Source: JALRAP01 sp046340555
Lineage (GTDB): Bacteria > Bacteroidota > Bacteroidia > AKYH767-A > OLB10
DNA length: 7,053 bases
Direction of reading: 5' to 3'
Assembly: GCA_046340555.1 (NCBI GenBank)
Contig: JBKDSL010000150.1
Span: 1 to 7,053 of the forward strand
The notes beneath the pieces were generated by a model. That model saw nothing but the letters and a program-made list of their open reading frames with translations. It did no database searches and was not told the origin of the DNA. The position numbers and the translations under genes were made by a program. Numbering within the stretch: the first letter of the stretch is position 1; every line of letters begins with the position of its first letter. Of this stretch, positions 1 through 5,696 are shown piece by piece.

Positions 1-2
1 GA

Positions 3-137
3 GCGGATCTTACCCTTCGGCTGGCTCAGGGCGGAGCTGATTTACGCGGATTCAATTTGAGACTACAAACAAATCTATCCACCCCCGAAGTAGCGCTTCA
101 CACAATTCGGAGTTCAATCGTACGTCATAAATCGTAA
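3..137 (+). CDS. possible 3' end of an unknown gene (partial at window edge)
   Basis: One plus-strand frame is open from the window edge to a TAA at 135-137, giving about 44 residues ending in IRSSIVRHKS. The reading is plausible protein (LAQGGADLRGFNLRLQTNL in its middle) but I recognise no family. The stop lies inside a heptamer repeat tract, so the last few codons come from repeat DNA. If real, the gene would converge on pheT, whose stop is at 208. A 44-codon open frame can easily occur by chance, so this is a weak call. Sequence to the left of the window would settle it. Confidence 0.25.
   Translation, partial: ADLTLRLAQGGADLRGFNLRLQTNLSTPEVALHTIRSSIVRHKS
13..31. repeat. short REP-like imperfect palindrome
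   Basis: CCCT at 13-16 and AGGG at 28-31 flank TCGGCTGGCTC. The whole resembles the short GC-rich CCCTTCG...CTCAGGG palindromes dispersed between genes in many bacteria. Only one copy is visible here, and it also lies within the possible partial reading frame, so the call rests on resemblance alone. Confidence 0.2.
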
Positions 138-150
138 ATCGTAAATACCA
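116..150. repeat. 7-bp tandem repeat tract, AATCGTA type
   Basis: Five consecutive 7-bp units can be laid out: AATCGTA (116), CGTCATA (123), AATCGTA (130), AATCGTA (137), AATACCA (144). Three are identical, and the second and fifth are diverged. The tract lies downstream of the pheT stop and codes for nothing evident on the minus strand. Its role is unknown. Unlike a CRISPR it has no spacers. Confidence 0.6.
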
Positions 151-176
151 TCACCAGCCAACGGAAAGGCAAATTG

Positions 177-204
177 GTCACATGTAACATGTAACTTGTC
201 ACAT
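177..204. repeat. 7-bp tandem repeat tract, GTMACWT type
   Basis: Four head-to-tail heptamers fill this tract: GTCACAT (177), GTAACAT (184), GTAACTT (191) and GTCACAT (198). It ends three bases before the pheT stop codon. The unit differs from that of the tract at 116-150 but has the same 7-bp period. No strong hairpin with a T-run is present, so it does not look like a standard terminator for pheT. Confidence 0.6.
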
Positions 205-207
205 AAA

Positions 208-2640
208 TTACGCTTTTCGTATCACCGCACCCATCTCCCGCTCATAAGCATCCATGATGCGTTGCATGGCCTTGTCGATTTCCTTGTCGGTGAGTGTTTT
301 TTCGTCGTCGCGCAAAACAAAACTTAATGCATAGGATTTTTTGTTTTCGCCCAGCTTGGCATCCTCATACACGTCAAACAATCCAACCTCGCGCAACAAT
401 CCCTTGTCGGTTTCAAAAGCCAACTGCTCCAAATCGCCATAACGGATGTTACGATCCAATATCATAGACAGGTCACGGTGCACCTCAGGGAAACGAGGAG
501 GCTCCACCGCCTTGAGACGAGGAGCTGAAAATTTACGCTCAAACAAATCCAAATTCAAATAGGCATAAAACGCGGGACCTTGCAAACCGAAATCCTTCAA
601 TAGTTTCTTTCGCACTCTTCCAAAAACGCCAACCACTTCTTCTTTGTGCATACAAGCAACACAATCCTCCAACTGTGGATGATCGCCCTGATATTGCCAT
701 GCACTCAAAGGCACCACAAAGCCGGATGCAGTCAAGATGTTTTGAACGGTTGATTTCAAATAGTAAAATGAAAAGGGCTCTTTTTTGTGATCCCAAGTGC
801 CTGGGTTGCGAAGTCCATTCAACAACACTCCTACTCCATTTACCTCATGGTATTTGCCTTCATGCAAGACATAGGATTTTCCGAACTCGAACAATCGCAA
901 GTCGCTTCGTTGACGATTCTGATTGTAAACTGCGGCATCCATCATCGGCAACAACAAATCATGACGCATCACATCCAACTCATTACTCAAGGGATTGCGG
1001 ATTCTTGCCAACTTTGGTTGCAACTCATCCGCGTAAGCGGTAGAGCGGAACAACGAGTTCGACATGATCTCGTGGAAACCATTCGCCGACAAATGATGCG
1101 AAATGGATTTGCGACGGCTCTCCAATGGAGCATCGCCTCCTGATTGCAAAGATATTTGCAACGTTTCCGGCAATGGAATGCGATCGTAACCAAATATGCG
1201 GAGCAACTCCTCGCATAAATCTGCCTCACGTGTGACATCCACACGATACGGCGGCGCTTCAATATCCCAGCCAGCGTCATGCTCCTTGAGAACACGAATG
1301 TCCAGACATCCCAAGATACCCATCACCACGCCCGGCTCCATGTCGATACCTGTAATGCGCTTGATGGTAGAGGCACGCAACGTGAACGTTTTCCATGCAA
1401 CAGGCTGCGGGTAGTGATCCGTGATGTTGGAGGTAACTTTTCCGCCTGCAATATCCCCAATCAACAAAGCCGCACGTTTCAATGCATACAATACAATCTC
1501 GGGGTCTGAGCCACGTTCAAAGCGGAATGATGCGTCGGTTTTCAATCCATGATGCTTGGAGGATTTGCGAACAGAAACCGGCGAGAAGCAGGCGCTCTCT
1601 AAAAACACATCGGTGGTTGATTCACTTACTCCTGAGTTCAATCCACCGAAGATACCGGCCATACACATGCCGCCACGCTCGTCGCAAATCATCAACTCGC
1701 TTCCATTGAGTTTTCTTTCCACTCCGTCGAGTGTGGTGAAAATGGTACCTGCGGGCAACTTCTTCACCAACACTTTTCCTCCTCCAATACGAGCGGCATC
1801 AAAGGCGTGCAAAGGTTGTCCCGTTTCATGCAGCACGAAGTTGGTGATGTCAACGATGTTGTTGATGGGGTTAAGTCCAATCGACTTCAAACGGTTTTGC
1901 AACCATTCGGGCGACGGACCAACGGTAACTCCTGTTATATGTACGCCCGCATAGCGGATGCAGTCTTCGTCTTCGACGGATACTTCAACAGCGGGCTTTT
2001 CATTAGGTGCCACAAAACCCGAAACATCAGGTTGCCTCAAATCCACTTGGCGCTCACCATTGGTATTGATAACTGCGCGAAGGTCGCGGGCAACACCGAA
2101 ATGGGATGCGGCATCAGATCGATTAGGTGTTAAACCTATCGAAAGCACCAGATCCTGCTCAACGGAAAAATGATTGGTAACAGGCTCTCCTGGCTGGGCA
2201 CCATCGTGCAGCACCATGATGCCGCTGTGGTCTTCGCCCAATCCGATTTCATCCTGAGCGCAAATCATCCCTTCGGAAGCTTCGCCGCGTATTTTCGATT
2301 TCTTGATTTCAAATGGTTCGCCCTTGGCGGGATGGATGATCGTTCCAGGAACGGCTACAATCACCTTCTGCCCAGCTGCCACATTCGGAGCACCGCAAAC
2401 GATTTGGGAAATTTGTCCACCACCCAAATCCACCTTGCAAACGGTCAATCGATCAGCGTTTGGATGCCGCGCTGTTTCCAACACATGTCCAACCACTAAC
2501 CCACGAAGTCCGCCTTTGACCGATTCAAACGGCTCAATGGATTCCACTTCCAAGCCACAACCTGTAAGCAGGGCGGATACGGTTTCGGGCGGCTCTTGGA
2601 TGTCGATGTATTGTTTAAGCCAATTGAGGGAGATGTTCAT
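208..2640 (-). CDS. pheT: phenylalanine--tRNA ligase beta subunit
   Basis: This is the 810-residue beta chain of cytoplasmic phenylalanyl-tRNA synthetase, which with PheS forms the alpha2-beta2 enzyme that charges tRNA-Phe. The length and domain order match bacterial PheT. An EMAP-II-like tRNA-binding OB fold lies at about residues 45-155 (GAPNVAAGQ, KSKIRGEASEGMICAQ), followed by PNRSDAASHFGVARDL at 172-187. The B3/4 editing domain is at about 220-395 (NIVDITNFVLHETGQPLHAFD, RFERGSDP), the B5 domain at about 412-485, the catalytic-like core at about 500-700, and the FDX-ACB anticodon-binding domain at about 717-810 (RDLSMILD). The ATG at 2640 starts with the expected NWLKQYI. No Shine-Dalgarno sequence precedes it. 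pheS is not next to it here. The gene lies 75 bp downstream of an antitoxin gene on the same strand. Confidence 0.98.
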   Translation of the reverse strand: MNISLNWLKQYIDIQEPPETVSALLTGCGLEVESIEPFESVKGGLRGLVVGHVLETARHPNADRLTVCKVDLGGGQISQIVCGAPNVAAGQKVIVAVPGTIIHPAKGEPFEIKKSKIRGEASEGMICAQDEIGLGEDHSGIMVLHDGAQPGEPVTNHFSVEQDLVLSIGLTPNRSDAASHFGVARDLRAVINTNGERQVDLRQPDVSGFVAPNEKPAVEVSVEDEDCIRYAGVHITGVTVGPSPEWLQNRLKSIGLNPINNIVDITNFVLHETGQPLHAFDAARIGGGKVLVKKLPAGTIFTTLDGVERKLNGSELMICDERGGMCMAGIFGGLNSGVSESTTDVFLESACFSPVSVRKSSKHHGLKTDASFRFERGSDPEIVLYALKRAALLIGDIAGGKVTSNITDHYPQPVAWKTFTLRASTIKRITGIDMEPGVVMGILGCLDIRVLKEHDAGWDIEAPPYRVDVTREADLCEELLRIFGYDRIPLPETLQISLQSGGDAPLESRRKSISHHLSANGFHEIMSNSLFRSTAYADELQPKLARIRNPLSNELDVMRHDLLLPMMDAAVYNQNRQRSDLRLFEFGKSYVLHEGKYHEVNGVGVLLNGLRNPGTWDHKKEPFSFYYLKSTVQNILTASGFVVPLSAWQYQGDHPQLEDCVACMHKEEVVGVFGRVRKKLLKDFGLQGPAFYAYLNLDLFERKFSAPRLKAVEPPRFPEVHRDLSMILDRNIRYGDLEQLAFETDKGLLREVGLFDVYEDAKLGENKKSYALSFVLRDDEKTLTDKEIDKAMQRIMDAYEREMGAVIRKA

Positions 2641-2674
2641 AGGGAAGTTGGATAAGTAACTCGGGTAAGGGTCA

Positions 2675-2682
2675 CAAATTTA
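2675..2682 (-). promoter_or_regulatory. candidate pheT promoter -7 box
   Basis: Read on the minus strand this is TAAATTTG, a full match to the Bacteroidota -7 consensus TAnnTTTG. It lies 34 bp before the pheT ATG, in the 75-bp gap after the antitoxin stop. I see no convincing TTG box at the usual distance upstream. The box sits within an imperfect inverted repeat (arms 2673-2681 and 2685-2692, one bulged base), which could be a hairpin or a binding site. A promoter here would let pheT be expressed independently of the toxin-antitoxin unit. Confidence 0.4.
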
Positions 2683-2715
2683 TGAAATTGTGTGGGATGG
2701 CTGAGAAAGCGCTAG

Positions 2716-3042
2716 TCAAGAGGATAGCTTCATCCTTTTACCATCGATTTCAAGGTTGAATTGCAGCTTGACTCCCAAAGCAGCAAAAACCTTCAAGACA
2801 GTCTTTAAAGTTACATTGTTGGTGTTCGATTCCAGCTTTGATATTTGGGCCTTTTGCACACCTACCATAATCCCCAACTGCTCTTGCGTAAGATTTCGCT
2901 CCTGCCTGGCTTTTTTGATCATTTCACCCATCAATTCAACACTTAACCTATGCTCAAACGCATTTCGCTTGGTGGTGCCTTTTTTACCGATAAAACGATC
3001 TTTTACTTCTGAGGAAGAAAATGTTTTGTGGGAGGTTTTCAT
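2716..3042 (-). CDS. HigA-like XRE-family antitoxin
   Basis: This 108-residue helix-turn-helix protein is the likely antitoxin of the gene just upstream. The XRE/HTH_3 domain spans about residues 38-95, with the DNA-contact helices around LTQEQLGIMVGVQKAQISKL (51-70). The N-terminal arm, with GKKGTTKRNAFE, resembles that of Bacteroidota HigA-type antitoxins. By family knowledge such proteins bind and neutralise the toxin and repress their own operon with it. Its ATG overlaps the toxin stop as ATGA (3039-3042), which implies translational coupling. The 22-bp palindrome at 3396-3417 is the natural operator. The family call is firm. Activity of the pair is inferred from family and layout. Confidence 0.88.
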   Translation of the reverse strand: MKTSHKTFSSSEVKDRFIGKKGTTKRNAFEHRLSVELMGEMIKKARQERNLTQEQLGIMVGVQKAQISKLESNTNNVTLKTVLKVFAALGVKLQFNLEIDGKRMKLSS

Positions 3043-3377
3043 CTGTATTTGCTTAAATGCCCTTTCATCAATTTTATAGCTACTTGAATTTCCTTTCGTT
3101 GCACCTTGGAACTCTTTTTGATAAAACCGTTAGTGCAAATAACTAGTGCGGTTCCTTCAATACTCTTGGTCCGGAAAGCTAAAATTCGATATTGAACGCC
3201 CTTAGATTCAGCTCGGAATTCCCAAATTTTATCAGTCAGCTTCTTGAACAATTGAACATCATTCAAGTACTTAGACTTTTCAATATTGTAAATCAACTTT
3301 TCTTGTGCAGATTCATCTATTGATTCCAGAAAACCAACAGCTTTTCCCAAATAAACTATGTCAAACCTTGGATGCAA
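3039..3377 (-). CDS. HigB-like toxin, Gp49-like (RelE superfamily)
   Basis: This 112-residue protein has the marks of the phage-derived Gp49-like/HigB family: an N-terminal FDIVYLGKAVGFLESI segment, KLTDKIWEFR (46-55), YRILAF (63-68) and NGFIKKSSKV (83-92). Members are mostly ribosome-dependent mRNA endonucleases or related growth inhibitors. Toxin-before-antitoxin order with a 4-bp overlap is typical of higBA. The start is odd: the only methionine in the frame is near the C-terminus (LMKGH), and an in-frame TAA lies just upstream. Initiation must therefore use a non-ATG codon, and the TTG at 3375-3377 gives the expected N-terminal length. No truncation or frameshift is visible, so it is probably functional. 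Confidence 0.85.
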   Translation of the reverse strand: MHPRFDIVYLGKAVGFLESIDESAQEKLIYNIEKSKYLNDVQLFKKLTDKIWEFRAESKGVQYRILAFRTKSIEGTALVICTNGFIKKSSKVQRKEIQVAIKLMKGHLSKYR

Positions 3378-3382
3378 AGTTA
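3375..3382 (-). promoter_or_regulatory. possible -7 box of the toxin-antitoxin promoter
   Basis: On the minus strand this reads TAACTTTG, a full match to TAnnTTTG. The operator palindrome would then cover the -33 region, an ideal position for repression. The difficulty is that the box overlaps the inferred TTG start codon, so transcription would begin inside the first codons. Either the match is fortuitous or the toxin starts further downstream. Confidence 0.25.
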
Positions 3383-3395
3383 ACGATTATTTTTG

Positions 3396-3417
3396 ATGTT
3401 TCCACTTATGGAAACAT
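3396..3417. promoter_or_regulatory. palindromic operator of the toxin-antitoxin operon
   Basis: ATGTTTCCA at 3396-3404 and TGGAAACAT at 3409-3417 form a perfect 9-bp inverted repeat around a 4-bp centre (CTTA). It lies 18 bp upstream of the toxin start, where HigA-type antitoxins typically bind as dimers. It is AT-rich with no following T-run on the minus strand, so a terminator for the preceding gene is less likely. Confidence 0.7.
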
Positions 3418-3459
3418 GAATTTTATCGGAATCAAAAACAAGAAACATATATCTATGTC

Positions 3460-4281
3460 CTATCGTGCCCTCACCACCCTATAACCAAAACGCAACGAAT
3501 ACCACTTCAAAACCTTTGGAGCCAACGTCCGGTCTTCCGAAAAGCGCGCCTGTAAGACCCATTCCATATTTTTCCGCATCATCCAAGCGATTCGCAACTC
3601 TTGGTTCCACTGTTGGTACTTGAAACGATAGCCGTTAAGGAATAATAGCGACCTGCATTCCATAGAGATTGATTTGGATAAGGGTTTGCTCAAATTGAAA
3701 ATAGCCGTGGCGCCGGTGGCATAATACACCACACCGCTTCCACCCGAAAACAACTCTCTTTGCAAGTTGCTTGGCTTCGAACCCATGTCGTGCAGGCGAT
3801 TTAGCATGAGGGATGGAATAGACACATCCAATGAAGCGCCCTTGAAAACAACGAATCGAACACCCACATTCGCCGAAAGCTGTGCAGGATTCAAAAGCCC
3901 TCCCTTTGGCTCAGAAAGATGAAGTCCTTGAACTGGATCATTCATCAAGTCGCGTTTCAGGAAAAGCGGGCCTTCCATAGAGAGACTGGTGGAGCTGGTG
4001 ATTTTCTTTCGGGATGTTTGAGCCGCAAACCTGAAAACAAATCGATCCCGATGCCGGTAGGCAACACCACCATGGTAGAGTGAAATCCCAAACTCGTCAG
4101 CCATTTCGAGTTGTAACTTGTCGGTTTTCCACTCATATTTCAAATCGGAATCAAATTTTCTGAAAACTTGCGAGGCATCGTCCGACTGCATCGAAATACT
4201 GGCAGCGAGCGTCTGGCTAACAGCACGCTTTGTCGTATCGTCTGATAAAATGACGTGAAACCAAAAAACAAGACAAACCAA
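3460..4281 (-). CDS. hypothetical beta-rich protein, probably outer-membrane
   Basis: This reading frame of at least 273 residues begins with a hydrophobic segment (VCLVFWFHVIL) and continues as alternating polar/aromatic stretches such as FVFRFAAQTS, VGVRFVVFKGASLDV and WVLQARFSEDR, ending in YSLRFGYRVVRAR. That pattern suggests an exported protein with many beta strands, perhaps a beta-barrel. The C-terminal half loosely recalls DUF3078 proteins of Bacteroidota, but I cannot confirm it. There is no ATG at the N-terminus. TTG at 4281 is the listed start, but the frame is open back to a TAG at 4330-4332, and ATT at 4303-4305 would give a more normal signal peptide (YQSLLFVLVCLVFWFHVILS). The frame overlaps the end of the lipoprotein gene, so translation is probably coupled. 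An upstream frameshift is the alternative. Confidence 0.6.
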   Translation of the reverse strand: MVCLVFWFHVILSDDTTKRAVSQTLAASISMQSDDASQVFRKFDSDLKYEWKTDKLQLEMADEFGISLYHGGVAYRHRDRFVFRFAAQTSRKKITSSTSLSMEGPLFLKRDLMNDPVQGLHLSEPKGGLLNPAQLSANVGVRFVVFKGASLDVSIPSLMLNRLHDMGSKPSNLQRELFSGGSGVVYYATGATAIFNLSKPLSKSISMECRSLLFLNGYRFKYQQWNQELRIAWMMRKNMEWVLQARFSEDRTLAPKVLKWYSLRFGYRVVRAR

Positions 4282-4318
4282 AACAAATAAGAGTGATTGA
4301 TAAATATCGCCTGAAAAA

Positions 4319-4885
4319 TCAGCGACAAACTACTTGGTCCATATTGACCAAATACACGGCAATGCGAACTTGCGCATTGTGATGAGCTGCATCCAACCAC
4401 TCATGAACTCTTTGCCGATAAACCAACTTGCCGGTCCATGTGGCCCAAGTGATAAACAAATGATAATCGGCATCAGGCACCAAAAAGGCGGAATCACCGC
4501 AAGGGGTTTTATGAATGGAGCGCGTAAATGAAGCCATGTTCTCAAAACTGCATTTCGCTGGAATTTGATTTTGCCGCAGGTTAGCGATGAAGTCTGATAG
4601 CGGAGCCGAACATCCAGGGTTTTCAGCATTACGAAAGTCGATTGCATTCCCCTCAGCATCGAATAAAAAAGGTTCTGGAACTGACCATTCCGCGTCGGAT
4701 TCCATTCTGGCAAAGCATACGGGATCGCTCTGCGAGATCACCTCGTTTTTAAACTTAATCAGTTCATCATACGTGACCCCGCTAAACTTCCTCACTCCGT
4801 AAACCAAACCCACAATCGAACCACAAGAGGAAAAAAGGAAAAGTACAAGCAGTAGTGAAAAACGCATTAGTCTCATAGTTTGCAT
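4319..4885 (-). CDS. lipoprotein with degenerate thioredoxin-like C-terminus
   Basis: This is a predicted lipoprotein of about 188 residues. The first ATG is at 4885, with further ATGs at 4876 and 4867; all give a basic start, a hydrophobic stretch (FSLLLVLFLF) and a lipobox FSSC. The residue after the cysteine is Gly and no acidic surface-export signal follows, so which membrane face it occupies is unclear. The C-terminal 50 residues look like the first half of a thioredoxin fold: strand YHLFITWA, then WATWTGKL where an active enzyme has WCxxC, a helix (RQRVHEWLDAAHH), and strand VRIAVYLVNMD. Both redox cysteines are absent, so oxidoreductase activity is not expected. I recall similar short Bacteroidota lipoproteins ending at this strand, so the length may be complete. 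Five cysteines lie after the lipid-bearing one (in DPVCF, NPGCS, AKCSF, TPCGD, VVCR). Confidence 0.78.
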   Translation of the reverse strand: MQTMRLMRFSLLLVLFLFSSCGSIVGLVYGVRKFSGVTYDELIKFKNEVISQSDPVCFARMESDAEWSVPEPFLFDAEGNAIDFRNAENPGCSAPLSDFIANLRQNQIPAKCSFENMASFTRSIHKTPCGDSAFLVPDADYHLFITWATWTGKLVYRQRVHEWLDAAHHNAQVRIAVYLVNMDQVVCR

Positions 4886-4886
4886 G

Positions 4887-4917
4887 AAAAAGCCGATGCC
4901 CACGAATGAGCATCGGC
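4887..4917 (-). terminator. rho-independent terminator ending at the lipoprotein start
   Basis: On the minus strand, GCCGATGC (4917-4910), a 10-nt loop and GCATCGGC (4899-4892) form a perfect 8-bp GC-rich stem followed at once by TTTTT (4891-4887). It lies 14 bp beyond the stop of the secreted-protein gene and ends one base before the first lipoprotein ATG at 4885. There is thus no room for a promoter between terminator and that start. Confidence 0.8.
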
Positions 4918-4931
4918 GGATTATTAAACAA

Positions 4932-5405
4932 TCAGCGATATGATATTGCAAAACGAATCATTCCATTCGATTCAATGATCGGATATTTGCCTTGCAACAG
5001 CGTCGCATTTGATGATACTCCCAAATTCGACAAGATATCTGATGGAACCTGTGAATCGTCCTCCATCACAAAGTTGCCCGATTTAAAGTATCGATCATAA
5101 GCGCCGGAAGCCAATCCCTTGTAACGGTCGATTTCAAAAACCAAGGCATTCGAATAATCATCCTTGTAAACCGTGGCAATGGCATTGTTGAATCGACCCT
5201 CTGTAACAATGGCATGAAAATTACAAATGCCGAACCCCTCGCAATCGCGTTTTCTTGCAATGGTGAAACAGATCGTGACTTTCGGCTTCATGGCTGAAAA
5301 TCGCTGATGCATGAACTGCGGAATTTCAAAAACAGATGCCTGAGCAGATGGATTCAGTAACTGGAAAAAAACAAAAACAGATAAAGATTTAAAGAAAAGT
5401 TTCAT
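4932..5405 (-). CDS. small secreted protein of unknown function
   Basis: This 157-residue protein has a clear signal peptide: MKLFFKSLSVFVFF followed by a polar stretch with probable cleavage after AQA at about residue 23. The mature part has three cysteines (C46, C55, C61) within a short segment containing RDCEGFGICNF. After that it is moderately acidic, with no motif I recognise (YKDDYSNALVFEIDRYKGL). It lacks an internal or C-terminal membrane segment and an evident C-terminal secretion-sorting domain, so it is probably periplasmic or exported. The ATG at 5405 is well supported by the signal peptide. A long leader of about 150 nt appears to precede it. A terminator follows its stop codon. 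Confidence 0.75.
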   Translation of the reverse strand: MKLFFKSLSVFVFFQLLNPSAQASVFEIPQFMHQRFSAMKPKVTICFTIARKRDCEGFGICNFHAIVTEGRFNNAIATVYKDDYSNALVFEIDRYKGLASGAYDRYFKSGNFVMEDDSQVPSDILSNLGVSSNATLLQGKYPIIESNGMIRFAISYR

Positions 5406-5477
5406 GTTGAATGATTTAAAAGTTTAATGATTTGTGAAAAGCTTCAATTGAAAATAAAATGATAATCCTGAAATGCT

Positions 5478-5488
5478 ACCTCCTTTCT
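5478..5488 (-). promoter_or_regulatory. extended Shine-Dalgarno-like sequence in a long leader
   Basis: On the minus strand this is AGAAAGGAGGT, an 11-nt perfect complement to the ACCTCCTTTCT that normally ends bacterial 16S rRNA. It lies 72 nt before the ATG of the secreted-protein gene, too far for ordinary initiation. Upstream of it are tandem near-copies TCCGGTA and TCCGGGTA. Downstream, an ATT-initiated frame of 16 codons would end 24 nt before the real ATG. It may be a ribosome standby or regulatory site, or the start of a very small leader peptide. Confidence 0.4.
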
Positions 5489-5565
5489 TTTATACCCGGA
5501 TACCGGAGCCTGAAAAACCGATTAAAAACGGGCGAATTTGAATTAATTATTAAAAAGCACCGCCG

Positions 5566-5600
5566 CAAACATACTAATGTTTAACTCCAACCACCTCAAA
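5566..5600 (-). promoter_or_regulatory. candidate promoter of the secreted-protein gene
   Basis: On the minus strand TATGTTTG (5573-5566) matches TAnnTTTG fully. A TTTG at 5600-5597 lies 23 bp upstream, a wide but possible spacing for a Bacteroidota -33 box. Transcription would start near 5560 and give a leader of about 155 nt. Confidence 0.45.
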
Positions 5601-5656
5601 TTAAACGTTTAAGTTGTCATTTGCCTGATATTTCGGGGTTTAGCCCCACCTCAAAT
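5591..5656. promoter_or_regulatory. direct repeats and palindrome in the divergent promoter region
   Basis: The 11-mer CCACCTCAAAT occurs at 5591-5601 and again at 5646-5656. Adjoining the first copy is the perfect 12-bp palindrome TTAAACGTTTAA (5601-5612). A small inverted repeat, GGGG (5635-5638) and CCCC (5644-5647), abuts the second copy. The arrangement suits binding of a dimeric regulator between two divergent promoters. No regulator gene is in the window to pair with it. Confidence 0.4.
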
Positions 5657-5667
5657 CAATAATTACC

Positions 5668-5675
5668 TACCTTTA
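5668..5675 (+). promoter_or_regulatory. candidate desaturase promoter -7 box
   Basis: TACCTTTA matches TAnnTTTG at seven of eight positions and lies 21 bp before the desaturase ATG, which would give a short leader of about 15 nt. No good -33 box is visible at the expected distance. Confidence 0.4.
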
Positions 5676-5696
5676 TCGCATAATGCCACTTCGAAT

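Noticed and set aside
116..204. CRISPR array
   Set aside because: The repeats are only 7 bp and contiguous, without spacers, and no cas genes are present.
675..2659. Many plus-strand open frames of 60-130 codons, including 1556-1954 and 2303-2659
   Set aside because: They lie antisense to the well-supported pheT coding sequence and their translations have no recognisable domain, signal peptide or sensible composition.
2756..3079. Plus-strand frame opposite the antitoxin
   Set aside because: It is the antisense shadow of a recognisable HTH protein, and its cysteine-rich translation shows no family features.
3396..3417. Terminator for the beta-rich protein gene
   Set aside because: The stem is AT-rich and is followed on the minus strand by CAAAAATAATC rather than T's. 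An operator fits better.
4140..4713. Minus-strand frames at 4140-4400 and 4330-4713
   Set aside because: They are alternative frames of the lipoprotein and beta-rich genes. Their hydrophobic stretches are by-products of the real signal and strand sequences.
4886..4951. Extending the lipoprotein start to the TTG at 4951
   Set aside because: It would place a non-hydrophobic extension before a perfect lipoprotein signal, overlap the preceding gene and run through the terminator stem.
5410..5457. Small leader peptide gene after the anti-16S sequence
   Set aside because: The frame would need an ATT start and has only 16 codons. It is noted under the leader but is too weak for a gene call.
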